A stretch of DNA of 49,329 nucleotides from an uncultured Lachnospiraceae bacterium (GTDB taxonomy: Bacteria > Bacillota > Clostridia > Lachnospirales > Lachnospiraceae), in the NCBI GenBank assembly GCA_949155905.1, contig CASCWU010000014.1, forward strand, positions 1 to 49,329, read 5' to 3'. The translations under genes and the position numbers were made by a program. The stretch's first letter is position 1. The number at the start of each line of letters is the position of its first letter. Positions 1 through 10,100 of the stretch are shown piece after piece. The notes under the pieces are model-generated. The model was given only the letters and a program-made list of their open reading frames with translations. It was not told the origin of the DNA and searched no databases.

Positions 1-117
1 CTTAGGTTACAGAAATTGAAGAAAAAGGAAACATCATATTTTTGAGACTTGATATCAGCAAAAGCAGTGATTTTAGAATATAGAGGAAAAGTTTACAAAC
101 ACACTTGACAATCTCTC

Positions 118-837
118 TCTGAGGATGCGGTCGGAGAAGCCGTCCGGGAAGCCATCGCAGAGGGCATCTGTACCAGAGAGGAACTATTTATCACCTCCAA
201 AATGTGGGTACAGGATATGGCAAGCTATGAAACAGCAAAAGCTGCTATCGACGCTTCCCTGGAAAAAACAGGGCTGGAATACCTGGATCTTTATCTGCTG
301 CACCAGGCTATGAAGGATTACTTCAGCGCCTGGCGAGCCATGGAGGACGCATACCGGGAGGGAAAGCTGAAGGCTATCGGCGTCTCCAACTTCTACCCGT
401 TTGTGCTGACAAATTTCTGTGAAACCGTAGCCATCCGTCCGATGGTCAACCAGGTCGAGCTGCACCCTTACTTTGCACAGACAGAAGCGCTAAAGACGAT
501 GCAATATTATGATGTAGTGCCGGAAGCCTGGGCTCCGCTCGGTGGTGGCCGCCACAATCCGTTTGAAAATGAAATGCTCCAGGCCATCGCCGCTGCACAT
601 CGCAAAACCGTCGGCCAGGTCGTATTACGCTGGAACGTACAGCGCGGGGTTGTCGTCATTCCAAAGTCTACCCATAAGGAGCGGATCGAAGAAAACTTTG
701 CTATCTGGGACTTCGCACTGACAGAGGAAGAAATGGAGCAAATCAATACCCTGGATTTGGGGTATGCAGGAACGGCGATCAAGCACTTTGATCCGGACTT
801 TGTCAGGATGTGTACCGGAAGAACAATCCATGACTAA
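118..837 (+). pseudogene. 5'-truncated aldo/keto reductase
   Basis: The readable frame runs from about 118 to the stop at 837 and matches the C-terminal three quarters of an AKR5-type NADPH-dependent aldo/keto reductase. Visible landmarks are the FITSK strand end (catalytic Lys), LYLLHQ (catalytic His), GVSNF, NQVELHP and the nucleotide-binding IPKSTHKERIEEN. An in-frame TGA at 106-108 and unrelated sequence before it remove the first ~50 residues, which in this family carry the barrel start and the catalytic Asp and Tyr (DTA..Y motif). The only internal ATG (202) has no ribosome site and would give a 211-residue remnant without the active-site Tyr. I call it a dead fragment; a deletion or rearrangement junction lies near 110-120. 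A strong terminator follows. Confidence 0.8.
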
Positions 838-864
838 TACTTCTCTCTGCCTTATAGACACAAA

Positions 865-900
865 AGCCAGGAGCGGTTCTGCTGCTCCTGGCTCTTCTTC
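865..900 (+). terminator. Rho-independent terminator after the AKR remnant
   Basis: Perfect 10-bp stem AGCCAGGAGC / GCTCCTGGCT (865-874 and 884-893) with a 9-nt loop, followed by the pyrimidine-rich CTTCTTC. It lies 28 nt after the reductase stop codon, so the 3' end of that unit is preserved although the gene is broken. Confidence 0.8.
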
Positions 901-922
901 CCGATATAAAGACATGAAACTA

Positions 923-1760
923 TTATTTCTCTACAATTTTCCAATATCCTTTACGATTGGTTCCCTCTCGAACCAGTAATTTGTCTTTCTGTAATTTCGC
1001 AAATAAACGTTTCACCGTCGGAAGAGAAATTACTAGCTGAGCAGCGTATTTTTTTTGGGTACACATTGCATTCCGCTTAATACACAACAAAAGCTTCTCT
1101 TTCAAATCACCCGTTTCAAGAATGGTATCTTTATTACTAATCATTTCACGAACAATGGTACTCCTCAAGCTCTTATTAATAGTGTTTTCTAAAAAGAATT
1201 TATCTGGAAGATGTTTTCTTCCAAATTCAAGGAGCTATTCATAACTTTCGATTAAATTTGTCCTTATAATCTCACGATCATCATAACGGGTTACATTAAC
1301 TTTCCTAACAAGTGCGTCTGTCACATAGGATGGTGCTACATTTAGTATCATATCGTCCTTTCCCAATAACATAATTGCTGCCAAATTAAATCCCTCTTTT
1401 CCAGTCGCAATATCCCGTCCAAATAATCCAGCACTTTTTAGTAATGTCATATCGTCCATCGTTGCCCAAGGATGCTGTCCGCCCGCATGATTTTGTGTTC
1501 TGATACAAATTTTCGGAAACAAATCCAATCCTCAATCCTCCATTGTTGCAAACGGATAAATCTTCTTTTCTGTAAAGATATTCTGCTTGCGAATATACAT
1601 TGCAGCAATTTGACTGGTTGCAGTTACTTTTACATCAGCATCATCTACACGGTCATAGATCACTTTCTTATAGCTATGAACCTCTGCACTTGGAGGAATA
1701 TGCATATGAATCACACTATGTCCTTGCTCGTCCTTAATGATTTCAGTAGTATGCTTAAAT
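923..1760 (-). pseudogene. AlbA_2/Schlafen-type ATP-binding regulator, decayed
   Basis: Read on the minus strand in one continuous frame, the segment matches the widespread 'RNA-binding domain / AlbA_2 plus winged helix' regulators: SAEVHSYKKVIYDR, the GKEGFNLAAIMLLGKDD block, DRYDDRE-type motif (VTRYDDREIIRTNL), HLPDKFFLE, then a C-terminal winged helix (SLPTVKRLFAKLQ). Two in-frame stops interrupt it, TGA at 1532-1534 and TAG at 1235-1237, with homology resuming in the same frame after each. The N-terminal AlbA_2 half is missing before ~1760 and the core after VREMISN is joined directly to the winged helix, so roughly the NLLIHREY region is deleted. No plausible ribosome site remains. Clearly a decaying gene; these proteins often sit next to transport or resistance genes, but no partner is left here. 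Confidence 0.75.
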
Positions 1761-1800
1761 TATAATAGAAGCAAAAAGATAGGAAATCAGTATTGCGAAT

Positions 1801-2091
1801 ATGCAGGCATTTTTAGAACGGGCATCCGTGGTAACCGATATGAACCGGAATGAAAAGCTGTTTCAGCACAAAATCGGGGCAGCTGTCACGGCGGCACGCA
1901 GGGGCAGCGCACTTACTACGCTTGATGCAATGTACCATTTCTTTATGCTGCAAAATATGTTTGTAGTCGGTTCCTCTTATTGGGCGATTGGCTACGGACA
2001 GATGCCTGGAGATGTCCAAAAAGACGAGGAAGGTCTTGATACAATGAGAAGATGGAAAAAATCAGGCTGCTATACGATTTACTCCGCATAG
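1801..2091 (+). pseudogene. Fragment of flavodoxin-family NADPH-dependent FMN reductase
   Basis: The 96-residue frame carries the middle and C-terminal part of a NADPH-dependent FMN reductase/flavodoxin-like protein: MQAFLERA, the GAAVTAARRGSALTTLDAM strand-helix, VVGSSYWAIGYG and DEEGLDTMRRW. The N-terminal FMN phosphate-binding loop and first half of the fold are absent, and the last ten codons are read out of the transcription terminator of the opposite gene (2061-2100), so the native C-terminus is also lost. No ribosome site precedes 1801. It is the third unrelated gene remnant in the first 2.1 kb. Confidence 0.7.
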
Positions 2092-2100
2092 CAGCCTGAT
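2051..2100 (-). terminator. Terminator of the solute-binding protein gene
   Basis: 13-bp perfect inverted repeat (2061-2073 ATCAGGCTGCTAT, 2088-2100) with a 14-nt loop; on the minus strand it is followed directly by TTTTT (2056-2060 complement). It lies 23 nt after the stop of the minus-strand lipoprotein gene and doubles as the 3' coding end of the FMN reductase fragment on the other strand. Confidence 0.85.
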
Positions 2101-2123
2101 ACTTTATCTTTTACATTCAGCCT

Positions 2124-3757
2124 TTACCTGGCCAGATATCTTTCATAAGCCGCTTGCCACAGCTCGGCGCAGTGTTCTACACCATACGTCCGAAGCCCTT
2201 CCCGGAATGTCTCGAACGTATCCAGGGATTCTGTCCCCATAATGTATTTTACGGTCGTCTCATCTACCAGCGTCTTGATATCCGTATACATACTATTGTA
2301 TTCCGCACTTTCCTCATCCGTCATGGAAATACTGTTAGACAACGCCTTTTCCATCGAATTTTCCGCCCAGATATATTCTGCCTGAAAGGATTGCTGTTGG
2401 AATAGAGTGGTTCAAAATAACCCCAATTAAACAAGCCCATATTGGAGGTTCCTGGCGTCCATTTTACCTTTAAGGCATCCTGTGGGGTATACTCCGGATC
2501 CTTCATAATCAAATCCGTAAAGCTGACACTTCCATCCTCATTGATAACATAGGTTTCCCCTTCTTTTCCGTAGCTGGTCGTCATCATGACATCTTCCTCA
2601 TACCACATATCCATCCAACGCAGCGCCAGCTCGACATCCTCGCAGTTAGTGGTAATTACGTGAGCTTCCTTTGCAAGGCTGCTGGCGGTAATAAAGGAAT
2701 TTTCCGGCATATCTCCCTCATTCATCACTGGATTGGTCACCGCCTGTAAATAGAAATCCTCTTCCTGCGTATAGCCATAGGTCTTATACGTATCAGCTGC
2801 AAAATTCCAGATATTCTCACTTGCCCCGGCGCGTCCTGTCCCCATATATTCCGCAGGCGGCACTACGGTTGCATTGTTGGTTACAAAGTTCGGATCGATC
2901 AGCCCGTCAGCATACCAGCCTGCCATCAATTCCAGATATTCCTTATAGCCATCCTGCATCGGCCCGTACAGCACCTTCCCGTCCACCTGATACCATGCTG
3001 GGAAGACTCCAAAGGCAGTCAAAAAGGAACCCGTCGAATAAAGGCCATTTGGCGGAATCATCAAAGGAGCCTCACATTGATACTGCTCTTTAAAGGCACG
3101 GAGGGTCGTGTCCCAATCCGCTATCGTAACCGGTATCGGCAGGTTCAATTCCTCCAGCCAGTCCCTACGGACAGCTATTCCCATCCACATCATCTCCCCT
3201 TGAGGAGTGGTTCGGTTCGATGCAACCGACCAGATCGATACCAGCTTGCCGTCATCGGTTTTCGTATCCCGTTCCAAAATCGGATCGCTGGTACGGATCC
3301 GCTGGTAATTCGGCATATACTTAGGAATTAAATCAGTCAGATCCACTGCTACTCCTTCTCTTACTGCTTTCTGCAGACCTCCCGGATAATAGCCGTTACA
3401 AGCCCTTAAAATATCCGGGTAATCACCGGAAGCCAACATCAGACCAAACTTTTCACTTGCCTCCTGCGGGGTCACAGTCTGGAATGTAATATGAACATTC
3501 GTCTGTTCCTCCAACCACTGAATCGCATACAGGTCGTTCGGATCCGTTACATAATCATTGTCAAAATAATACCAGATCGATAACTCCTTCTTCTCTGCCA
3601 GCGGGAAAAAATCCCTTGTCGCCGTTGCTTCCTGTTGGTTCTCTGTCTCCTCCGGTGCTGCCTGATCGGTACTGCCTTCTTTTTTCCCGCACCCCGTCAA
3701 AAGCCCGGAGACTAAAACCAACACCAGCACCCATACAATACTTTTTTTCATGCTCAA
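2124..3757 (-). pseudogene. Extracellular solute-binding lipoprotein (sugar ABC transporter), frameshifted
   Basis: Type-2 periplasmic-binding lipoprotein of the LplA/YtcQ-like group that delivers oligosaccharides to an ABC importer. A lipoprotein signal (MKKSIVWVLV..., lipobox LLTGC) is followed by a ~440-residue binding domain containing GLMLASGDYPD and MPNYQRI. Start is either TTG 3757 (7 nt from GGAGG) or ATG 3751 (13 nt). Near 2385 the frame is lost: the first frame reads YSNSNPFRQ then junk, and the correct C-terminus (AENSMEKAL... to YERYLAR, ~85 residues) continues in another frame, as expected for loss of one T in the CCTTTCAG tract. Intact length would be about 545 residues. No permease genes are present, so it would need permeases and an ATPase encoded elsewhere. 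The single-base lesion could also be a sequencing error. Confidence 0.85.
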
Positions 3758-3817
3758 CCTACGCCTCCTCTAACTCTTTCTTCAACTTTATGGTTTTTGT
3801 AGCCGTCTACCACTTTT

Positions 3818-3846
3818 ATTATACAAAAGGAAGCTTTCTCGGACAA
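3818..3846 (-). promoter_or_regulatory. Promoter of the solute-binding lipoprotein gene
   Basis: Minus-strand -35 TTGTCC (3841-3846), 17-nt spacer, -10 TATAAT (3818-3823), about 60 nt before the start codon. The poor -35 with a conserved upstream element directly adjoining it fits an activator-dependent promoter. Confidence 0.7.
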
Positions 3847-3884
3847 TGTTCTGACCAAACAACTAAAATTGACTTTTTTTCATA
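3842..3884 (-). promoter_or_regulatory. Conserved 43-bp upstream element, copy 1
   Basis: This stretch is 37/43 identical to 10786-10828 without gaps; both copies overlap the -35 box of a minus-strand promoter and extend ~38 nt upstream. Shared cores on the plus strand are GACAATG, AACAACTA and AATTGACTTTTTTTCATA. It lies between the AraC regulator gene and the lipoprotein gene, so the likely ligand is that regulator (inference). Confidence 0.7.
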
Positions 3885-3898
3885 TATCAAATCTTTTT

Positions 3899-4960
3899 CT
3901 ATGGCCGCCTGCGGTAGGCTGTAGGCGACATACTATATAACTTTTCAAATGCCCGGATAAAGGACTCTGGGTTTTCATAGCCAACCTGGCTGCTGATTTC
4001 TGCCACAGAAAGATTCGTGCCACGCAGCAGCGGAAGCACATGATTCATTTTGACCCGGCGCACAAAAGCAGAAAAACCCATCCCTGTCTCCTCCCGGATT
4101 AGCCTGGAGCAATGAGGAATCGAATAGTGAAACTGCTCTGCGAACTCCTGCAAGGAAACTGTGCGGTAATGATCGTTGATAAAGCTTAGCATAGAAAGTG
4201 TGCTGACACGCGAGGTACGGCTTTTAGATGGTCCCCGGAGAACTGCCTGATCCGAATACCCTCTCAGCAGCTTGGCAAAAAACATCGGCACCAGGTTATT
4301 TAACAGCCGCCAGCTATACGCATCCCCCTGGTGGGCTTCCTGATACATTTCCAGAATCATATCCCGGATTTCCAGGTCCTCCCCCGTAGGGAACAGGATG
4401 TTTCTAGCAGGACGCTGGCTATAAAGGCTGCTCATAAAAAAATCAGAAAGGATGTTGTCATAACGCAGGACACTAAAAAACGCATCCGCAAACGTGTCAT
4501 GGCGGATATGGATGCTTAATACCACACTCTCGTCAAACACCTCTATCGTCCGCTTTACCCCCGGCGGGATAAAGCTTACATCCCCTTTGGAAAGCGGAAA
4601 ATCCTCATCCGCCAGCGTATGGCCGATATGTCCATCCAGCACATAGAGAATTTCAAAAAAGGAAGTACTGTAACGGAAAACCGGCGTATAGCGGGAATGA
4701 CGGCATACATTTACATTAGAGCCCCGCCCGATTGGCAGAAAAGAATAATACGTCTCCTCCGAAAATACCTCCGGGATCTGGGCTCCTGCCAGCTCCGGGA
4801 TCAACAGGCCATTTTCCAGGGCATAGTCTGCCACCTCAGCCAGATATGCCTCCCTGGCCGGCGGGTCATCCCGAAGCTCATAATATGTTTTATAAACCTT
4901 CTCTTCATAAGAAAGCCCTAAAAGCTGCTGGTAAAGCTGCTCTTTCGTGGAAGCTGCCAT
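3899..4960 (-). CDS. AraC-family transcriptional regulator, cupin sensor
   Basis: Cytoplasmic activator of 353 residues, a normal length for sugar-responsive AraC proteins with an N-terminal helical extension. Residues ~60-160 form a cupin-like arm (PVFRYSTSFFEILYVLDGHIGHT, LSKGDVSFIPPGV) and the last ~100 residues carry two helix-turn-helix motifs (LQEFAEQFHYSIPHCSRLIREETG and VAEISSQVGYENPESFIRAFEKLY, ending SPTAYRRR). The start at 4960 follows a purine-rich AAGGGG site. It is the last gene of the rhamnosidase operon, 73 nt after rpiB, and the 43-bp element and promoter of the lipoprotein gene begin immediately after its stop. It probably senses the imported glycoside or its sugar and activates both the operon and the lipoprotein gene. 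Confidence 0.88.
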   Translation of the reverse strand: MAASTKEQLYQQLLGLSYEEKVYKTYYELRDDPPAREAYLAEVADYALENGLLIPELAGAQIPEVFSEETYYSFLPIGRGSNVNVCRHSRYTPVFRYSTSFFEILYVLDGHIGHTLADEDFPLSKGDVSFIPPGVKRTIEVFDESVVLSIHIRHDTFADAFFSVLRYDNILSDFFMSSLYSQRPARNILFPTGEDLEIRDMILEMYQEAHQGDAYSWRLLNNLVPMFFAKLLRGYSDQAVLRGPSKSRTSRVSTLSMLSFINDHYRTVSLQEFAEQFHYSIPHCSRLIREETGMGFSAFVRRVKMNHVLPLLRGTNLSVAEISSQVGYENPESFIRAFEKLYSMSPTAYRRRP

Positions 4961-5033
4961 AAAAGCACACCCCTTTCCCGTCTTTCATAATATTTTCGGC
5001 GGAAATCCTGCCTGGATTTACCCTTTTTCTTTC

Positions 5034-5477
5034 TTATTCCTTCCCTTCTATCCTTGCGATCTGGTCAATCCTCCTCTGGTGCCGCCCACCTTCAAATTCT
5101 GCCCCAAGCCAGGCATCTACAATCATTTTCGCCAGTTCAATGCCGACTACCCTGGCACCAAACGCCAAGATATTGGTGTTGTTGTGCTGCTTTGAGAGCT
5201 GGGCAGAATATGGCTCACTGCAGACGACTGCCCGGATGCCCGTTACCTTATTGGCCACAAGCGAAATCCCTACTCCTGTCCCGCAGATCAGGACTCCGCA
5301 ATCTACCTCCCGTGCCACGACCGCCCGTGCGACTGCCTCACCGTAAATCGGATAGTCCGTCCGCTCCGTGCCATGCGCCCCAAAGTCTTTCACGGTATGC
5401 CCCAGGCTTTTTAAATATTCCTTGACCTCTTCCTTCATCCCATAACCAACATGATCGCTGCCAATCCCTATTTTCAT
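5034..5477 (-). CDS. rpiB: RpiB/LacAB-family sugar-phosphate isomerase
   Basis: 147-residue cytoplasmic aldose-ketose isomerase. Diagnostic features are the start MKIGIGSDHVGYGMK, DFGAHGTERTDYP, the catalytic Cys in GVLICGTGVGIS, and NTNILAFGARVVG. In pentose metabolism RpiB interconverts ribose-5-P and ribulose-5-P, but the family also isomerises allose-6-P to allulose-6-P. Here it lies 66 nt after an AlsE-like epimerase and downstream of a ROK kinase, so the allose route is the more informative reading. Length and motifs are complete. Exact substrate cannot be read from sequence; a galactose-6-P isomerase role would require a LacA/LacB pair, which is absent. Confidence 0.88.
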   Translation of the reverse strand: MKIGIGSDHVGYGMKEEVKEYLKSLGHTVKDFGAHGTERTDYPIYGEAVARAVVAREVDCGVLICGTGVGISLVANKVTGIRAVVCSEPYSAQLSKQHNNTNILAFGARVVGIELAKMIVDAWLGAEFEGGRHQRRIDQIARIEGKE

Positions 5478-5543
5478 ACATCCTCTTCCTTTCTGCCGCA
5501 GCCATCCAACGTTCCAGAATGTCTGCCATCCAATGGGCGGTTA

Positions 5544-6194
5544 TCACAATTCCCTTAATCTTAAAATGATTTCCCTGTAGGTATCTTTTTCCCCAAATAA
5601 GGCTGAGGTGCCGAGTACGAACCCGTCTACCCCTACCTGGTTCAGCCGGGCAATCCTCTCCGGGGAGCAGGCTCCGTCCAACATCAGTCGGAAGCCGTAC
5701 TGTGTCTTTAACCCCACCAGCTCCTCGATTTTTTCATTGACCGGATCAAGATAGCTCTGCCCGGCAAAGCCTGGGTTTACGCCCATCACCATCACATAGC
5801 TTACGAACGGGAGCAAGGGCTTTATCGTAGCAACTGCCGTTCCTGGGTTGACGGCAATCCCTGCCTCGGCTCCTTTGTCCCGGATTTTCTGGAGCGTCCT
5901 GGTGACATGCACCTCGGATTCCGGGTGGACATAAAGGATACGCGCACCCAGGCTGATATAAAGTTCCACATAATTCCCCGGATTTTCGATCATCAGGTGG
6001 ACATCTACAGGGACGGAAGCCTGGCGGCAGACGTATGTGATGTCTTGCAGCCCCATCCCGAAATTCGGGACAAACTGGCCATCCATCACGTCCAGGTGGA
6101 AGATATCAATGCCTGCTTCCTCCAGCTCCCGCACCTCCTGTTCCAGGTTTCCAAAGTTCGCGCACATCATAGATGGGCATAACAATTTTTCCAT
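5544..6194 (-). CDS. alsE: Ribulose-phosphate / allulose-6-phosphate 3-epimerase
   Basis: 216-residue TIM-barrel epimerase. Visible metal and catalytic ligands are FHLDVMDGQFVPNFGMG (His, Asp), VDVHLMIENP (His) and MLDGACSPERI (Asp), with the phosphate loop GTSALFG. The family contains Rpe and D-allulose-6-phosphate 3-epimerase (AlsE). The phosphate region and the neighbours, a ROK kinase upstream and RpiB downstream, mirror the enterobacterial allose genes alsK, alsE and rpiB, so AlsE is preferred; it would convert allulose-6-P to fructose-6-P. A housekeeping Rpe would more usually sit with rsgA/prkC genes, which are not here. Substrate remains an inference from context. Confidence 0.8.
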   Translation of the reverse strand: MEKLLCPSMMCANFGNLEQEVRELEEAGIDIFHLDVMDGQFVPNFGMGLQDITYVCRQASVPVDVHLMIENPGNYVELYISLGARILYVHPESEVHVTRTLQKIRDKGAEAGIAVNPGTAVATIKPLLPFVSYVMVMGVNPGFAGQSYLDPVNEKIEELVGLKTQYGFRLMLDGACSPERIARLNQVGVDGFVLGTSALFGEKDTYREIILRLREL

Positions 6195-6264
6195 ATTCCA
6201 ATCATGCTCCTTTCCGGATCTTTCCTGTTTTTTATATTACATGATTTTCTGTCCGATCCGCCCT

Positions 6265-7167
6265 TTATTCCTCCGCTTTCCGCCAGCCCAGCGCCAAGGC
6301 TCCTCTGACCCCGTTTTCCTCTGCATCCTTGGAATGGTAAAAGCATAGCCCTTCCGCCGGGTATGGCTTCCTGGCATGCTGGTAAATGGCCTTTTTCAGT
6401 TCCTCCAATGGGAAATCCTGCATATTTAAGACCCCTCCGCCAAGCACGATATACTCCGGATCCAGGATGTTGATTTCTGCAGCAGCCGTACAGGCAATTT
6501 CCTCTATAAATTCTTTTAGGACAGGCTCTGCGGCATGCCTGGTAAAAAGCTCCTGGATCGGGGTGTCCGGAAACTGTTCTTTCTGGATTTCTGCCAGCCG
6601 CCGCCCGGAGCCGTAGCACTCCGAACAGCCCAGGTTCCCGCAGCCGCATCTTCTCTTGCTGTCTGCCCGCGGGATATGCCCCAGTTCGCCGGATACCCCA
6701 TGCTTGCCTGGGAGAGGCATGCCATTGTAAAAAATCGCATTGCCAATCCCTGTCCCTACGTAAATGCCGATCCCAATTCCTTCCGGCGGAAGCCCCAGAT
6801 CCTCCATATCGCTATAAAACAGCAGATTTACATCCTTTTCGATGTAGACCGGAATCCCCAGGAGGGCTTCTAGCTCCTCCACCACCGGAAGCCCGTCTAG
6901 CCCTGGGATATTCGGTGCCTGTAAAATCACCCGGCGGGCAGCATCTACCGTAGCAGGAAAGCCGATTACAACTGCCTCTGGAAGCTGGCCGTCCTTATAT
7001 TCCTGCATATATTCCTTGAGGAACCCGGCCAGCCGCTGCATAGAATCCTCTCCTGTCAAAACACGTTCCCGTGGAAGCTTCCGGTACTGCCTTGCCTCCC
7101 CTCTTGCCTCACTTATGGCAATCCGGATATTGGTTCCGCCTATGTCCAGCCCCATCCTATAGCTCAT
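6265..7167 (-). CDS. ROK-family sugar kinase (candidate allokinase)
   Basis: ~300-residue cytoplasmic ATP-dependent hexose kinase. It shows the phosphate-1 loop MGLDIGGTNIRIAI, the sugar-contact stretch VIGFPATVD, YVGTGIGNAIF, GELGHIP, and the ROK zinc site RCGCGNLGCSE around residues 170-185. Translation should start at 7167 (GGAGG, 8 nt spacing) rather than at the longer 7203 frame, giving a 16-nt gap from the rhamnosidase stop. Together with RpiB and the AlsE-like epimerase it makes a three-step route kinase, isomerase, epimerase, as in D-allose breakdown. The usual END.N motif reads IEKDVN here. It could instead phosphorylate glucose, fructose or N-acetylmannosamine; only the operon favours allose. 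Confidence 0.85.
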   Translation of the reverse strand: MSYRMGLDIGGTNIRIAISEARGEARQYRKLPRERVLTGEDSMQRLAGFLKEYMQEYKDGQLPEAVVIGFPATVDAARRVILQAPNIPGLDGLPVVEELEALLGIPVYIEKDVNLLFYSDMEDLGLPPEGIGIGIYVGTGIGNAIFYNGMPLPGKHGVSGELGHIPRADSKRRCGCGNLGCSECYGSGRRLAEIQKEQFPDTPIQELFTRHAAEPVLKEFIEEIACTAAAEINILDPEYIVLGGGVLNMQDFPLEELKKAIYQHARKPYPAEGLCFYHSKDAEENGVRGALALGWRKAEE

Positions 7168-7183
7168 CTCGTTCTCCTCCCTG

Positions 7184-10100
7184 CTATTTCCCTGAAAGGT
7201 CAAAATGATAGCTGCCTGACGTCAGTTCCCATACTGCCACCGTCAGCCCATATCGCTTTTCCATCCCCTGGTAGGAGGCTCCCTTGATGACCGGAACCGC
7301 CCTGGCTGCCTCCTCCGTAACCGGCAAGTACAAAACTGCTGTCGTATTGGCAGGGACAACTGCGTCATAGGCAGCGATGACCCCATTCCCCACTGTCCAG
7401 CCAGATTCTATCCTGCCAAGTACAGAATCATAAGCGGCTTTTACATAAGTAAAGCTGCCGCCTGGCATCGGCTGGAGGATGAATCGTTGAAAACCTGCTT
7501 CCTCCCCCCTCTGGATCCCTGCCTGGTACTCCATCATCCAGCTGCCGACCGCGCCAAGGGAATAATGGTTGAAGGAATTCATACGGTTCTGCCCGCTAAA
7601 CCCGTTTTCGATGGTATACGAGTTCCAGCGTTCCCAGATAGAGGTAGCTCCATTGATGACCGGGTAGAGCCAGGAAGGATATACGGTCTGCTCAAACATC
7701 TTGTAAGCACCTGCCAGGTCATCGCCTAATGTCAGGGCAGGCAGCAGCGGCCCAGTTCCCATAAAGCCTGTCGTCATTGTATATCCCGTTTTTTGGCATG
7801 CCTCGCTTAAATAACGGCAGGCATACGGCTCATTCTCCTCCGTGAAGATACCACACATCAAAGGCAGGGCATACGATGCCTGAGTATCCTGCAATACCCC
7901 ATCTGCCGCCTTTGTCTGATGCGCTTCGTTTATAAATACCTCATTCCACTCCTGCTTCAAACCATCGGCATAGGCCGCAAATGCAGTGGCGTCCTCCAGT
8001 TCCCCTAACCGCTTTGCCGCACTCTGCACACGACATATTACCCGGTAAAATTGGGCGTTGTCCATCAGGGAGGCATCCGTTCCGACTACGGCCAGATGGT
8101 CTCCTAAAAACCCGATGTGCGAGGTCAAATATTCCCGTCCTTCGGCTTTCTTTTGCATCATCCCTTCTACGTGCCGTTTCATGTTCGGATAATTTTCTTT
8201 TAACAGAGACAGGTTGCCATACTGCAGCCAAGTCTCATATGGAATCATCACCCCAGCAGCGTTCCAGGTATACCCCAGGGCAAACGCATTGCCCACCTCA
8301 GAATACGACGGAGCATATAAATGGTATGTGCCGTCCTTCCCCTGTGCGTCCATCTGCAGCAAGGAGAAGTTCCGGTAAAAGGCTCCCATATCCGCCATAT
8401 AGGTTGCTGTCTCCGCAAATACATTGGCATCTCCGGCCCAGCCCAGGCGTTCGTCCCTTTGTGGGCAGTCGGTCGGGATAGAGAGATGGTTGCCGATGGT
8501 AGAACGGATGATATTCGCAAACAGGCGGTTGGTCAGCGGGTTAGAAGATTCATAGAAAGAAGCCTGCCGGACAGAGCTAAGGACGATCCCCTTGATTTGT
8601 TCTGCCGGGAGGGCTTCGTCTATGCCGGAAAGCTCTACATAGCGGTATCCATGGAAGGTAAAACGTGGCGAAAACACCTCTTCTCCTTCCCCTTTCCTGA
8701 CATAATGGTCTGTCACCAACGCCCCTCTCAGGTTTTCCGTCAGGATCATGCCACCTAATTCGCCATAATAGAATTCATTATCTGGTTCCAGCTCCGGGTA
8801 AAGGATTTCCGCATAGCGGATGGTAATCTTCTGCCCTGCCCTGCCGGTACCGGCAGGAAACGTGATTTCTGGGACGCCTACCATGTTTACGCCCATGTCG
8901 TAAATATAAACCGTATCCTGGTCTTCCCCCCTTGTCTCTTTGGAAACAAAGGTGGCCTCCCGCACTTCCACGACCGTAATCCCTGGATCTGTTTTTGCCG
9001 TAATCTTTGGTTCCAGCCCGCAGACAGTAGCTTCCATTACCGTAGCCGCCTTCCAGCCGGAAGCATCAAAGCCGGGCGCATCAAAGCCTTTGATTGCAGC
9101 TTCCCTCGTCGCATCGTAGGTCTCTCCGTTAAAATTGCCCGCATACCGTACCGGCCCCTGCCCGTAATACTGCCAGCTGGCATCCGTTGGGACATATTCC
9201 ACCGTGCCATCTTGATAAACCAGGGCTAGCACGGCCAAAAGAGCCTGGCGGTCTCCGTAATAATTATAGTTTTCAATCGTATAGGAGGTCTGGTCCCCAT
9301 ACCAGCCAGAAGCCAGCATGGCACCAATGGCATTTTCCCCCTCTTTCACCAGGTTTGTCACGTCATATGCCATATAAAGGGCGCGTTGGCGGAAATCCAT
9401 ATCTCCAGGGGCAAGGTAATCTTCTCCCACCTTCTGCCCATTGAGCGTCATTTCATAAATCCCCCGTGCCGTCGCGTACAGCCTGGCACAGGCAAGCCCC
9501 TCCCCTGCAGAAAAATCCTTATGCAGCATCGGCACAGAACCGTAAGAAGGGTCGGTATAAACCAAAGCACCAGGAGCCACGCAGATTTGGCTTCCTTCTA
9601 CCGACAGGCCAGGCTTCCCAGCAAAAACAGCATATGACGCACCGGTCCGCTCCCCAAATATTTCATTTTTTTCCCCGCCGTAATGCCGTACTGCATATCC
9701 TGTGAAAATAGCCTCGGTATCCTCTGCCGTTACAAAACCAACCTCGCACAGCCGAGGGAAAATCGGCATATCCATAACGGCCTTTAATGGGTTGAGTACC
9801 AGCCTGGTTTTTTCCACCACCGGCCTCATCGGACTGCTTACGATACGGGCATTCTCTTCATCGGTTTCTAACGGGCAGCCATCCACGGTCATGACCTCCA
9901 TCTGGTTGCCGCTGACTACGATTTCAAACGTATGCCCTTCATAACGGTTCCCTTCGTTTAATACATTTTCCGGGACTTCCATCACCGCCACCGGCCCCGT
10001 TCCAGCCTCCCCTGGGGCATAGCCCTTGCGGTACACCTCGACTACCGCCGGGATATGGCTGACATTTAACTGGTAGGCAATGTAATTTTCCCCGCAGATC

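Noticed and set aside
1..45. Open frame to the TGA at 43-45 that could be the end of an upstream gene
   Set aside because: Only 14 codons visible and no recognisable motif.
923..1760. Stop-codon recoding (selenocysteine or pyrrolysine)
   Set aside because: The gene also lacks its N-terminus and central region, so decay is sufficient.
2051..2100. C-terminal end of the FMN reductase fragment as real protein
   Set aside because: These codons are the hairpin of a terminator for the opposite strand and do not match the family.
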